A DNA stretch of 64,000 nucleotides from Streptomyces xanthophaeus (GTDB lineage Bacteria > Actinomycetota > Actinomycetes > Streptomycetales > Streptomycetaceae): contig NZ_CP076543.1 in the NCBI RefSeq assembly GCF_030440515.1, positions 6,735,001 through 6,799,000 on the forward strand, in the 5' to 3' direction. Shown here piece by piece: positions 46,476 to 55,552 of this stretch (the stretch's first letter is position 1; the number at the start of each line of letters is the position of its first letter). Below the pieces are notes generated by a model that saw nothing but the letters and a program-made list of their open reading frames with translations, ran no database searches and was not told the origin of the DNA. Position numbers and translations under genes: made by a program.

Positions 46476-47330
46476 ATGAGCGCGGACACGGCACTGGTGC
46501 TCGGCGGCGGGGGACTGACCGGCATCGGCTGGGAGTGCGGAATCCTGTACGGCCTCGCCCGCGCGGGCGTGGACCTCACCACCGCGGACCTGGTCGTCGG
46601 CACCTCGGCCGGTTCGGTGGTCGGGGCGCAGCTCACCTCCGGACTGCTCACCGCGCAGGAGCTGTACGAGCGTCAGCTCGGGGACCCTGCCGGGGAGGCC
46701 ACGGCGAAACTGGGCGCCGGTGTCCTCGCCCGGTACGCCGTCGCGATGGCGCGCTCGCGCACCGCCACGGCCTACCGGCAGCGGGTCGGCGCCATGGCGC
46801 TGGCCGCCGACACCGGCGCCGAGGCCGAGCGGCGCAAGGTGCTGGCCGCCCGGCTGGTCTCGCACGAGTGGCCCGAGCGGCGGCTCGTCGTCACGGCGGT
46901 GGACGCGCTCAGCGGTGAGCTCAAGGCGTTCGAACGGGGGAGCGGCGACGGGCTCGTCGACGCCGTCTCGGCGAGCTGCGCGGTGCCCGGGGTGTGGCCG
47001 CCGGTCACGGTCGGCGGCCGCCGCTTCATCGACGGCGGAATCCGCTCCGCCACCAATGCGGATCTGGCCGCCGGCTACGCGCGCGTGGTGATCCTCGCCC
47101 CGATGTCGCTCGGCTCGGGGCTGGTCCCTTCCCCCTCGGCCCAGGCCGAGCGCCTGCGGGAGGCGGGCGCGCGGGTACAGCTGATCACCCCGTCGGCGGC
47201 CGCGCGCAAGGCCTTCGGTCGCAACGTGCTGGATCCGGCGCGGCGGGACCCGGCCGCCCGGGCGGGCCTGGCGCAGGCCGAGGAGCACGCGGGGGAGACG
47301 GCGGCGGTCTGGTCGGCCGGCGCCGCCTGA
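46476..47330 (+). CDS. patatin-like phospholipase family protein
   Basis: 284-aa acyl hydrolase with the Ser-Asp dyad: oxyanion loop GGGGLTGIGWE, nucleophile in GTSAGS, and Asp in FIDGGIRS. It resembles the intracellular bacterial RssA-type patatins. Substrate unknown. ATG 46476 has AAAGGGG about 9 bases upstream. Next gene begins 65 bases on. Confidence 0.88.
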   Translation: MSADTALVLGGGGLTGIGWECGILYGLARAGVDLTTADLVVGTSAGSVVGAQLTSGLLTAQELYERQLGDPAGEATAKLGAGVLARYAVAMARSRTATAYRQRVGAMALAADTGAEAERRKVLAARLVSHEWPERRLVVTAVDALSGELKAFERGSGDGLVDAVSASCAVPGVWPPVTVGGRRFIDGGIRSATNADLAAGYARVVILAPMSLGSGLVPSPSAQAERLREAGARVQLITPSAAARKAFGRNVLDPARRDPAARAGLAQAEEHAGETAAVWSAGAA

Positions 47331-47395
47331 CGGGTGCCCGAGGGGTGACCGAGGGCTGTTCGAAGCCCGCGCGGCCGCTGCCGGACAATGGAGCG

Positions 47396-48244
47396 GTGAG
47401 CGACGAACAGATCCCGGTCGTCCGGGACGTGGGCCAGGGCACCGCCAAGCTGATGCCGGACGTGGACCGGGACCGGGCCTGGCTGCTGACCGTCGACGGG
47501 GCCCCGCAGTCGTACGTGGACCTGGACGATCCGCAGCACCTGGAATTCGAGTACGTACGCCGCCTCGCGCACGTCCTGGACTGCGCCGCCGATCCGGGGC
47601 TCGCGCTGGACCTCCTGCACCTCGGCGGCGGCGCGCTCACCCTGCCGCGCTACGCCGCGGCCACCCGGGCCGGCTCACGGCAGACGGTCGTCGAGTTCGA
47701 CGCGGGGCTGGTCGACCTGGTGGCCGAGCACCTGCCGCTCGCGGCGGGCTCCGGGGTCACCGTGCACACCGCAGACGCCCGTGCCTGGCTGGAGGCGGCG
47801 CCCGCGGCGAGCGCGGACCTGGTGGTGGCCGACGTGTTCGGCGGCTCGCGGGTACCGGCGCAGCTGACGTCCGTGGAGTACGCCCGGGCGGCCGCGCGGG
47901 TGCTGCGGCCCGGCGGGCTGTACGCGGCGAACCTGGCCGACGGGGCACCCTTCGACTTCCTGCGGGCGCAGGTGGCGAACTTCGCCGAGGCGTTCGCGGA
48001 GCTGGCGCTGATCGCCGAGCCGGCGGTGCTGCGGGGGAGGCGGTTCGGGAACGCCGTACTGCTGGCCTCCGACGCCCCGCTGGAGGTGGGGGCGCTGGCC
48101 CGCAGGTGCGCGGCCGACGCGTTTCCCGCCAGGGTGGAGTACGGGGACGGTCTGGTCCGGTTCAGGAAGGGCGCGGCGCCGGTGGCCGACGCGGACGCGG
48201 CCCCTTCCCCGGCGCCGCCGGAGGGCGCGTTCAGCCTGGGGTGA
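47396..48244 (+). CDS. spermidine synthase-like methyltransferase-fold protein
   Basis: 282-aa protein of the polyamine-synthase group: LDLLHLGGGALTLPRY corresponds to the nucleotide-binding loop and VVEFDAGLVDL to the following acidic strand, then DLVVADVFGGSRVP. Actinobacterial members rarely have proven polyamine activity. GTG 47396 lies 6 bases after GACAAT, a -10 box, so it appears leaderless. The tail from about 265 is Pro/Ala-rich. Confidence 0.82.
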   Translation: MSDEQIPVVRDVGQGTAKLMPDVDRDRAWLLTVDGAPQSYVDLDDPQHLEFEYVRRLAHVLDCAADPGLALDLLHLGGGALTLPRYAAATRAGSRQTVVEFDAGLVDLVAEHLPLAAGSGVTVHTADARAWLEAAPAASADLVVADVFGGSRVPAQLTSVEYARAAARVLRPGGLYAANLADGAPFDFLRAQVANFAEAFAELALIAEPAVLRGRRFGNAVLLASDAPLEVGALARRCAADAFPARVEYGDGLVRFRKGAAPVADADAAPSPAPPEGAFSLG

Positions 48245-48279
48245 GCGGCACGGAGTGAGCGGCCGGGGCCGACGGTGCG

Positions 48280-49611
48280 TCAGGCGCCGACGGTGTCGGC
48301 GGGGGTCTGATCGGCCGGGACTGCCGTCGCCGGGGCCGCGCCGGCCCCGGCGACCGTCTTGCCGTGAGCCCTGCGGGTCATGCGGCGGACGTCCGGGACC
48401 AGCAGGACGAGGGCGGTGGGCACGACGACCAGGACCGCGCAGCCCCACAGGGCCTGGGTGCGCCCGAAGGCCGATTCGGCGGGCCCGGCCAGCGCGGTGG
48501 CCAGCGGAAGCATCGACACCGAGCCGAACCAGTCGTAGGCGGTGACCCGGGAGAACTTCTCCTCCGGGATCTCCTGGTGCATGGCGGTCATCCAGTTCAC
48601 GCCGAAGACCTCGATCGCGGCGCCGCTGACGAACATCACCACGCACAGCCCCCAGACGGGCAGCGGCACGGCGAGTCCCGCCGAGGGAAGCGCCAGCGGG
48701 AACACGCACAGGGTGCCGACGAGCAGCAGACGGCGCGGTTTCCACGCCATCATCAGGACGGCCCCGGCGATGGTGCCGACGCCGAAGAAGGCCAGGGCCA
48801 CGCCCCAGGGAGCGGGACCGCCCAGCTGGTCCCGGGCGACCAGCGGTCCGTAGACCGCGTCGGCGGCGCCGACGACGGCCACCACGACGGAGAACTGGAG
48901 CACGATGCTCCACAGCCAGGGGCGGGTCCGGACCTCCACCCAGCCCTCGCGCAGATCGGCCAGCAGGCCGCCGCCGGGGGCCCGGTCGGGCACGTGGCCG
49001 ACGTCGAGGAAGGTCCGCAGTGCGCCGGCGACGGCGAAGGCCGCCGCGTCGGCGGCCAGGACCCAGCCCGGGCCCACCGCGGCGATCATCGCTCCGCCGA
49101 GGGCCGCTCCGCCGATGCCTGCGCCGTTGATCGCCATGCGGAAGAGCGCGAAGGCCCGGTTGGAGTGTTCGCCCGAGACGGTGGAGAGCAGCATGCCCTC
49201 GGCCGCGGGATTGAAGAAGGCCGTACCGGTGCCGCACAGCGCGGTCAGCAGCATCATCTGCCACAGCTGGGGTTCGCCCGCGAGGACGAGGACGGCGAAG
49301 GCGGCCTGCGAGAGGCAGTTCAGGACGTTGGCCGCGACCATCACGCGGTGGCGGGGCAGCCGGTCGGCGATGGCGCCGCCGATGAGCAGGAAGAGGACGA
49401 GCGGCAGTGTGCGGGCGGCCGCGATCAGGCCCACGTCGCCGACGGACCCGCCGGCCTCCATGACCGCGAAGGCGGCCGCGATATGGGCTCCGTGGCTCCC
49501 CAGGTTCGTGATGATCGCCGCACCCGTGAGCAGGCTGTAGTTGCGGCCGGCCCAGTCGGGCCGGCGGCGCTTCGCGGGCGTACGGGGTGCTGCGGTGCGG
49601 GGAGAGCTCAC
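48280..49611 (-). CDS. MFS transporter
   Basis: 443-aa major facilitator with about twelve hydrophobic segments; the loop 2-3 motif is GGAIADRLPRHRVM. It resembles the MFS_3/enterobactin-exporter group of drug or siderophore efflux proteins. GTG 49611 (VSSPRTAAP) was preferred: GATAGT lies 6 bases before it with TTTGGA 18 bases further, and the longer frame from 49668 would contain a TTA codon, rare in Streptomyces. Substrate unknown. Confidence 0.85.
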   Translation of the reverse strand: MSSPRTAAPRTPAKRRRPDWAGRNYSLLTGAAIITNLGSHGAHIAAAFAVMEAGGSVGDVGLIAAARTLPLVLFLLIGGAIADRLPRHRVMVAANVLNCLSQAAFAVLVLAGEPQLWQMMLLTALCGTGTAFFNPAAEGMLLSTVSGEHSNRAFALFRMAINGAGIGGAALGGAMIAAVGPGWVLAADAAAFAVAGALRTFLDVGHVPDRAPGGGLLADLREGWVEVRTRPWLWSIVLQFSVVVAVVGAADAVYGPLVARDQLGGPAPWGVALAFFGVGTIAGAVLMMAWKPRRLLLVGTLCVFPLALPSAGLAVPLPVWGLCVVMFVSGAAIEVFGVNWMTAMHQEIPEEKFSRVTAYDWFGSVSMLPLATALAGPAESAFGRTQALWGCAVLVVVPTALVLLVPDVRRMTRRAHGKTVAGAGAAPATAVPADQTPADTVGA

Positions 49612-49680
49612 CCCGGGACTATCCCCGCCCCGGGCCGATAATCCAAACGGATTGCCGGCCCGGGACACGGGACGCGGGGA

Positions 49681-50715
49681 TCACGGGGTGGTGAGCCGGA
49701 TGGAACTGATGATCTTGTCGGAGACGTCGTTCGGGACCTCGTCCTTCACGCCGGCCGCGCTGATGAGCACGAAGCTGGCGAAGTCACCGACGGCGTTCTT
49801 GAAGCCGAAGCCGACCGTCTTGCCGTCGGTGGAGCACTTGTGCTCCTTCTTCAGGTTCGGAGCGGTCGCCACGACCAGGTGGCCCTTGACCCCGGAGGAG
49901 GTCGTGAACTCCTTGGGAGCGCCCACCTTGACCGTTCCCTTGGGCTCCTTCTGGGCGAAGGCCGCCCAGGCCCAGGCACCGGTGTTGTCGGTCGCCACCT
50001 GTGCGGTGTCCTTGGCGCCCTGTGCGCCCTTGATGCCGGTGTCCGCGAGGGAGAACTTCTCGACCCTGCCGTCCGCGTCCTTGTCGACCGTGCACCACTC
50101 CTCCTTGAGGGTGGCGGTGCCGCTCATCGTGATGAGGGGCGAGCCGTCGTTCTTGACCTCGTCGTGGAAGGAGAGGATCACGCCGGATTCGTTGACGTTC
50201 CACTCGGGGGGTACGTCGTAGCTGACGCCGTACTTCGTGTTGACCACGACCTTCCAGCCCGGGATGACGGGCTGGGCGCTGCCGCCGGCCCGCGGGTTCG
50301 GGCTGCTGCCGGCCGGGGCGGGTGCCTCGGAGGCCGGCGCCGAGGGGCTGGCCGCCGGCTTGTCGTCGGCCTCCGTCTTCTTGTCGTCCCGGGTCAGGAC
50401 GAACGCGCCGGTCGCGGCGGCCGCCACGACGACGGCGGCCGCGGCGACGATCGCCACGGTCTTGGTCGAGTACGGGCTCCCGCCGCCGCTGCCGGCGGCG
50501 GGCTGGGGCTGCTGAGGCAGCTGGGGCTGGCCCCACTGCTGGCCGGGAACCCCCTGGGGCTGCTGGTACCCCGGCTGCTGCGGGTATCCGTAACCGGGCT
50601 GCTGCTGGTACGGGTTCGGCTGCCCCGGCTGTCCCGGCTGCTGCTGGTACGGGTTCTGTTGCGCGTCCTGAGGGTTCTGTTCGCCCCCGGGCGGCTGCTG
50701 CTGTCCTGGCCACAT
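49681..50715 (-). CDS. membrane-anchored secreted protein with Gln/Pro-rich N-terminus
   Basis: 344-aa protein. Residues 1-75 are Gln/Pro/Tyr/Gly-rich (NPYQQQPGQPG repeats), residues 85-110 a membrane anchor (VAIVAAAAVVVAAAATGAFVL), then a Pro/Ser linker and an extracytoplasmic domain from about 150 (PGWKVVVNTKYGVSYDVPPEW onward, cited in part). The architecture is common among Streptomyces surface proteins, often beside kinases; function unknown. The ATG at 50715 fits a TATCGT box 8 bases upstream. Confidence 0.77.
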   Translation of the reverse strand: MWPGQQQPPGGEQNPQDAQQNPYQQQPGQPGQPNPYQQQPGYGYPQQPGYQQPQGVPGQQWGQPQLPQQPQPAAGSGGGSPYSTKTVAIVAAAAVVVAAAATGAFVLTRDDKKTEADDKPAASPSAPASEAPAPAGSSPNPRAGGSAQPVIPGWKVVVNTKYGVSYDVPPEWNVNESGVILSFHDEVKNDGSPLITMSGTATLKEEWCTVDKDADGRVEKFSLADTGIKGAQGAKDTAQVATDNTGAWAWAAFAQKEPKGTVKVGAPKEFTTSSGVKGHLVVATAPNLKKEHKCSTDGKTVGFGFKNAVGDFASFVLISAAGVKDEVPNDVSDKIISSIRLTTP

Positions 50716-50811
50716 GGCCGGTAACGATAGTGGCCGTGGCGGCGGGGAGCCACGGCCGCCCCCGTGGGAGCTCTGGTCAATGGGAACTACTCGTGGGTAA
50801 CATTGCGTTCC

Positions 50812-51264
50812 ATGAGCGCAGATCAGATGAACGTGGGCGAACTGCTCGCCGCGACCGTACCGATGGCCCGGACCCTGAACCTCCAGTTCCTGGAGACCAC
50901 CCCCGAGCGTGCGGTCGTCCGGCTTCCGGACCAGCCCGACTACCACAACCACGTCGGCGGCCCGCACGCCGGCGCGATGTTCACCCTCGCCGAGTCCGCG
51001 AGCGGCGCCATCGTCCTGGCCGCCTTCGGCGACCAGCTCTCGCGCGCCGTCCCGCTCGCCGTGAAGGCCGAGATCGGCTACAAGAAGCTCGCCAAGGGCG
51101 TCGTGACCGCCACCGCCACCCTCGGCCGCCCGGCCGCGGAGGTCATCGCCGAACTCGACGCCGGCGGCCGCCCCGAGTTCCCCGTCACCATCGCCATCCA
51201 GCGCGAGGACGAGGCCGTGACCGGCGAGATGACCGTCGTCTGGACCCTGCGTCCCAACGCCTGA
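50812..51264 (+). CDS. PaaI/DUF4442-type hotdog thioesterase
   Basis: 150-aa hotdog-fold protein; NHVGGPHAGAMFTLAESASG carries the His/Gly substrate loop, and the rest covers a single domain. Predicted acyl-CoA thioesterase or acyl binding. TAACAT (50798-50803) lies 8 bases before ATG 50812, so probably leaderless; the upstream frame from 50764 is not needed. Confidence 0.84.
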   Translation: MSADQMNVGELLAATVPMARTLNLQFLETTPERAVVRLPDQPDYHNHVGGPHAGAMFTLAESASGAIVLAAFGDQLSRAVPLAVKAEIGYKKLAKGVVTATATLGRPAAEVIAELDAGGRPEFPVTIAIQREDEAVTGEMTVVWTLRPNA

Positions 51265-51339
51265 CGACCGGCCGGCACCAACCCCTGCGGCCACGGTCCG
51301 CCGCTTAGAGTCCGTCGAACGACGACGGAGGGAACGCCC

Positions 51340-51495
51340 GTGGCCGAGGTCGACATCAGCCTCGACGCCGAGCTGGTGGTGGAGGCCGTCGTACGGGACT
51401 GCATCGCGCGCGGCCACCGCACCGAGGCGCGGGTGCAGCGCCAGGACGAGACCCGGCGCAGAGCCGACAGCGCGCCCCCGCTGCCGGAGGGCTGA
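51340..51495 (+). CDS. small hypothetical protein (51 aa)
   Basis: Starts with VAEVDISLDAELVVEAVV and is charged, soluble and helical (RDCIARGHRTEARVQRQDE). GTG 51340 has GGAGGG 7 bases upstream and TAGAGT as a possible -10 at 51309, so it has the signals of a real gene. No family recognised. Confidence 0.6.
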   Translation: MAEVDISLDAELVVEAVVRDCIARGHRTEARVQRQDETRRRADSAPPLPEG

Positions 51496-51555
51496 ACCTC
51501 GGCGCCGCGGTGGCGCGTCTCGGCCTACCCGCCCGGCGCGCGGCGCACAGTGGGC

Positions 51556-51586
51556 GCGGGAGCGGTCCGGCGCGGGCCGCTCCCGC
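51556..51586. repeat. inverted repeat upstream of the beta-glucosidase
   Basis: GCGGGAGCGG and CCGCTCCCGC, perfect 10-bp arms 11 bases apart, ending 24 bases before the GH3 start. GGGAGC-type half sites recall CebR operators of cellulose-utilisation genes, but spacing is too wide for the usual 14-bp CebR box; it could also end the small upstream gene. Confidence 0.5.
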
Positions 51587-51610
51587 CGACCCACGCCGCA
51601 GGGAGCGCCC

Positions 51611-54121
51611 ATGAGCGAGGCCGTGTCCAGACGTTCCGCGATGCGACTGCTCGCGGCGGCGGGCACGGCGGGCACGGCCCTCGGAGCGGGCGCCTGCGCG
51701 CCCGGGGTGCCGCCGGGCGCAGGAGCCCGTGAAGCGCCGCCCGCCGCACCGGCCGCCGCCGAGGCCAAGGGCGCCGCGCGCATCGACGCCCTGCTGGAGC
51801 GCCTCACCCTCGACGAGAAGACCGGCCTGCTGCACGGAGCCCCCGATCCCACCTCCCTCGGCCAGGCCGGCTACGTGCCCGGCGTCCCGCGCCTGGGCAT
51901 CCCGGCGCTGCGCCTGGCCGACGGGCCCGCCGGGGTACGGGTCGCCCGACCCGCCACCGCACTGCCCGCGCCGGTCCTGCTCGCCTCCGCCTTCGACCCG
52001 GCGCTGGCCCGCGAGTACGGCCGTGTCATCGGCCGCGAGGGCCGGGCGCTCGGCCAGGACGTCCTGCTGTCACCCATGGTCAACCTCATCCGCACCCCGT
52101 ACGCGGGCCGGAACTTCGAGACCTTCGCCGAGGACCCGCACCTGACCGCCGACCTGGTGGGCGAGATGATCCGCGGCATCCAGGACGAGGGCCTCATCGC
52201 CACCGTCAAGCACTTCGCCCTCAACAACCAGGAGCACGGCCGCGACACCGTCGACGTGATCGCCGCCGAGCAGACCCTCCACGAGACCGAGCTACGGGGC
52301 TTCGAGGCCGCCGTGGCAGCCGGCGCGGGCGCTGTCATGGGCGCCTACAACAAGGTCAACGGCGTCCACGCCTGCGAGAGCAAGGCGCTGCTGGACGAAC
52401 TGCTGCGCGGCAGCTGGGGGTTCGACGGCTGGGTGATGTCCGACTGGGACGCCACCCACAGCACCGTCGCCGCCATCGGCGCCGGCCTCGACATGGAGAT
52501 GCCCGGCGGCACCCACTTCGGCGGACCGCTGCGCGAGGCGGTGCGCGGCGGCTCCGTACCGGAGGACGCCGTCGACCTCGCCGTCCACCGGATCCTGACC
52601 ACCATGGACCGCTTCGGACTGCTCGCGGCCCCGCCCGCCGCCCGGCCCCCGCGCGACGCCGCCGCCGGGGCACGGACCGCCCGCAAAGTGGCCACCGCGG
52701 GAGCGGTGCTGCTGCGCAACGAACACGGCACCCTGCCCCTGACCGGCGCCGCCGCCCGTTCGATCGCGGTGATCGGACCGACCGGCCAGGTGCCCTTCGT
52801 CGGCGGCGGCGGCAGCGCGCACGTGGTCCCCGACGGGGCGGCCGCCCCGCTCACCGCCATCCGGCGACGGGCCGGGAACGGATCGACCGTCCGCTACGCC
52901 CTCGGCGAGGACCTGTACGGGCGACCGCTCCCGGCGAAGCTGCTGATCCCGGCCGCCGACCTGGACGCGCGGGCCGTGGACCCCGGGCGCGTCTGGAGCC
53001 ACGAGGGGGAGTTCCGCCTCGCGGACGACGACGAGTGGACCCTGCTCGTCCACTACACCGGGAAGCGGCCCGTCGTACGCCTCGACGGGGAGGAGCTGTT
53101 CCCCGTCCGGCAGGGCGTGGCCGAGTACTTCGCCGGCGGCCTGCTCGGCTCCGCACCCGACGGCATGAGCGTCCGCCGCACCACCCTCGCCCTCAAGGCG
53201 GGCGCACACCGGCTCGCCGTGACCGCCGAGGGCGGGGACAAGGGCCAGCGCTTCCGGATCCGGCACACCACCGGGGCGATCCGCGCCGCGGACCTCGCCG
53301 AGGCCGTGAAGACCGCGAAGTCGGCCCGCAGCGTGGTGCTGTTCGCCTACGAGGACGCCACCGAGGGCCGGGACCGGACCTCCCTGGCCCTCCCGGGCGG
53401 GCAGGAGCGGCTGATCGAGGCGGTGGCCGCCGCGAACCCCCGTACGACCGTCGTGCTCAACACCTCCTCCAGTACGACGATGCCGTGGCTCTCCCGTACC
53501 GGAGCGGTCCTCCAGATGTACTACCCGGGCCAGGAGGGCGCGGGAGCCACCGCCGATCTCCTCTTCGGGGACGTGGACCCCGGAGGCCGCCTCACCCAGA
53601 CCTTCCCGGCCGACGAGCAGGCCACCCCGGTCGGCGGTGACCCGCTGCGCTACCCGGGAGTGGGCGGCCGGCAGGAGTACTCCGAGGGCATCCACGTCGG
53701 CCACCGCTGGTACGACGCCCAGCGGGTGACCCCGCTGTTCCCCTTCGGGCACGGGCTCTCGTACACCACCTGGCAGTACGAGAAGCTCAGCGTCCGGCCG
53801 GAGCGGGGCGGGCTGCGCGTGGAGTTCACCGTCCGCAACACCGGTCGCCGCAAGGGCACCGAGGTGGCCCAGGTGTACGTCGGCCCGTCCGCGGAGCTCG
53901 AGCTCGACCAGCCGGTGCGCGCGCTGGCCGGATACCGGCGACTGGTCCTGGCACCGGGCGGGGCGGAGCGGGTCACCCTCGACATCACCGCGCGGGCGCT
54001 GTCGTCATGGGACCCGGAGCGGCATGCCTGGGTGCTGGGTTCCGGCCGACGGCAGGTGTTCGTGGGCCGTTCGTCCCGTGAACTGCCACTGAGGTCCAAG
54101 GCGGTCGTGACGAGCGGATAG
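51611..54121 (+). CDS. glycoside hydrolase family 3 beta-glucosidase, Tat-exported
   Basis: 836-aa enzyme with a Tat signal (SRRSAMRLLAAAG) and an early cysteine suggesting a lipoprotein (GAGACAPG). The GH3 barrel (about 55-300) has the nucleophile Asp 278 in VMSDWDA and substrate loop KHFALNNQEHGRD; a PA14-like insert (about 430-560) precedes the second GH3 domain's remainder, and a fibronectin III-like module ends the protein. Likely removes glucose from beta-glucosides at the cell surface. ATG 51611 follows GCAGGGAG. Confidence 0.9.
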   Translation: MSEAVSRRSAMRLLAAAGTAGTALGAGACAPGVPPGAGAREAPPAAPAAAEAKGAARIDALLERLTLDEKTGLLHGAPDPTSLGQAGYVPGVPRLGIPALRLADGPAGVRVARPATALPAPVLLASAFDPALAREYGRVIGREGRALGQDVLLSPMVNLIRTPYAGRNFETFAEDPHLTADLVGEMIRGIQDEGLIATVKHFALNNQEHGRDTVDVIAAEQTLHETELRGFEAAVAAGAGAVMGAYNKVNGVHACESKALLDELLRGSWGFDGWVMSDWDATHSTVAAIGAGLDMEMPGGTHFGGPLREAVRGGSVPEDAVDLAVHRILTTMDRFGLLAAPPAARPPRDAAAGARTARKVATAGAVLLRNEHGTLPLTGAAARSIAVIGPTGQVPFVGGGGSAHVVPDGAAAPLTAIRRRAGNGSTVRYALGEDLYGRPLPAKLLIPAADLDARAVDPGRVWSHEGEFRLADDDEWTLLVHYTGKRPVVRLDGEELFPVRQGVAEYFAGGLLGSAPDGMSVRRTTLALKAGAHRLAVTAEGGDKGQRFRIRHTTGAIRAADLAEAVKTAKSARSVVLFAYEDATEGRDRTSLALPGGQERLIEAVAAANPRTTVVLNTSSSTTMPWLSRTGAVLQMYYPGQEGAGATADLLFGDVDPGGRLTQTFPADEQATPVGGDPLRYPGVGGRQEYSEGIHVGHRWYDAQRVTPLFPFGHGLSYTTWQYEKLSVRPERGGLRVEFTVRNTGRRKGTEVAQVYVGPSAELELDQPVRALAGYRRLVLAPGGAERVTLDITARALSSWDPERHAWVLGSGRRQVFVGRSSRELPLRSKAVVTSG

Positions 54122-54179
54122 GCTGCCCGTTCGGCGTGTCACAGGGGGCGCGCCGGGGACGACACGGGAGGACGTACCG

Positions 54180-54851
54180 GTGCACATCCAGGAATGGCTG
54201 GAGACGATTCCGGCGGTCAGCATCTATCTCCTGGTGGGTCTGGTCATCGGGCTGGAGAGCCTCGGCATCCCGCTGCCGGGAGAGATCATCCTGGTCAGCT
54301 CCGCGCTGCTGGCCTCGCAGCACGGGGAGATCGACCCCGTGGTCCTGGGGCTCTGCGCGATCACCGGGGCGATCGTGGGCGACTCGATCGGCTACGCGAT
54401 CGGCCGCCGGGGCGGCAAGCCGCTGCTGGAGCGCCTCGGCCGGCGCTTCCCCAAGCACTTCGGACCCCAGCAGGTGGCGCTGGCGGAACGCTCCTTCGAG
54501 AAGTGGGGCATGTGGGCCGTCTTCTTCGGACGGTTCGTGGCCCTGCTGCGGATCTTCGCCGGGCCGCTGGCGGGCGTGCTGCACATGCCCTACTGGCGCT
54601 TCCTCGTCGCCAACGTCCTCGGTGGCATCCTCTGGGCCGGCGGCACCACGGCCGTCATCTACTCGGTGGGGATCGTCGCCGAGCCGTGGCTGAAGCGGTT
54701 CTCCTGGCTGGCCCTGGCGCTCGCCGTGCTGTTCGGGCTCGCGGTCACGCTCGTGATGCGCAGCCGGATGAAGAAGGCGGCCGCGGCCGCCGGGGCCGCC
54801 GAAGCGGAGATCCCCTCGCAGGCGGCGACCCGGGCCACCGTCGGCGAATGA
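54180..54851 (+). CDS. DedA family membrane protein
   Basis: 223-aa protein with about five hydrophobic segments and the DedA/VTT domain: ESLGIPLPGEIIL, GDSIGYAIGRRGGKP and FFGRFVALLRIFAGPLAG, including the conserved acidic and arginine residues linked to lipid flippase function. GTG 54180 has GGAGG 8 bases upstream. Its stop overlaps the ankyrin gene start (ATGA). Confidence 0.9.
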   Translation: MHIQEWLETIPAVSIYLLVGLVIGLESLGIPLPGEIILVSSALLASQHGEIDPVVLGLCAITGAIVGDSIGYAIGRRGGKPLLERLGRRFPKHFGPQQVALAERSFEKWGMWAVFFGRFVALLRIFAGPLAGVLHMPYWRFLVANVLGGILWAGGTTAVIYSVGIVAEPWLKRFSWLALALAVLFGLAVTLVMRSRMKKAAAAAGAAEAEIPSQAATRATVGE

Positions 54852-55552
54852 CGGCAGCGGCCGGACCGGAGGGGGAGTGGTCCGACGAGGGCCGGTCGGA
54901 CCACTACAACCCGCTGATCAACGGCCTGGGACGAGCGGCCGAGAGCGGCGATACCGCCTTGGTGCAGCGCCTGCTCGCCGCCGGAGCCGAGGCCGACGCC
55001 TACGTCATCGGCGGCCGACGAGCGCTGGACCTGGCCGTGTGCGCCGGGCACGCGGAGATCGTCCGGCTGCTCCTCGCGGCGGGCGCCGACCCGCGGCTCG
55101 ACGCGGGTCCCTACGACGAGGCGACGCCGATGTGCCTGGCGGCGATGCGCGGGGACATGGACGTCGCCCGGGCCCTCCTCGACGCGGGAGCCCCGCCCGG
55201 CGGTCCCGCCGGACGGATGCGCTACGTGCCGCTGGTGCTCGCGGCCACGCGCAGGGACCGCGAGCACACGGAGCTCGTGGACCTGCTGCTGGACCGGGGC
55301 GCCGACATCGAGGAGGAGATGAGGGACCGCACCGTGCTCGACTGGTCCGCCCGCTTCGGCTACCCGGCCGTGGTGGAGCTGCTGCTCGCGCGGGGCGCCG
55401 TCCTCACCGAGCGGACCGTCCGGGAAGGGACGTCCGGGCAGTGGATCACCGCCCGCCGCGGACCCTTCTCGCGCGACCCGGACCACAAGGCCGTCAGGGC
55501 GCTGCTCGTGGCCGCGTGGGAGGCCCGGCAAGCTCCGGAAAGGACGGCCTAG
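54848..55552 (+). CDS. ankyrin repeat protein
   Basis: 234-aa soluble protein made of about five ankyrin repeats (ALVQRLLAAGAEADAY, HAEIVRLLLAAGADPR, MDVARALLDAGAP, VDLLLDRGADIEEE, VVELLLARGA). Such proteins mediate protein contacts; partner unknown, perhaps the coupled DedA protein. ATG 54848 overlaps the DedA stop. The stop TAG is part of the CTAG where IS copy 2 is inserted, so the coding sequence was left whole. Confidence 0.85.
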   Translation: MTAAAGPEGEWSDEGRSDHYNPLINGLGRAAESGDTALVQRLLAAGAEADAYVIGGRRALDLAVCAGHAEIVRLLLAAGADPRLDAGPYDEATPMCLAAMRGDMDVARALLDAGAPPGGPAGRMRYVPLVLAATRRDREHTELVDLLLDRGADIEEEMRDRTVLDWSARFGYPAVVELLLARGAVLTERTVREGTSGQWITARRGPFSRDPDHKAVRALLVAAWEARQAPERTA

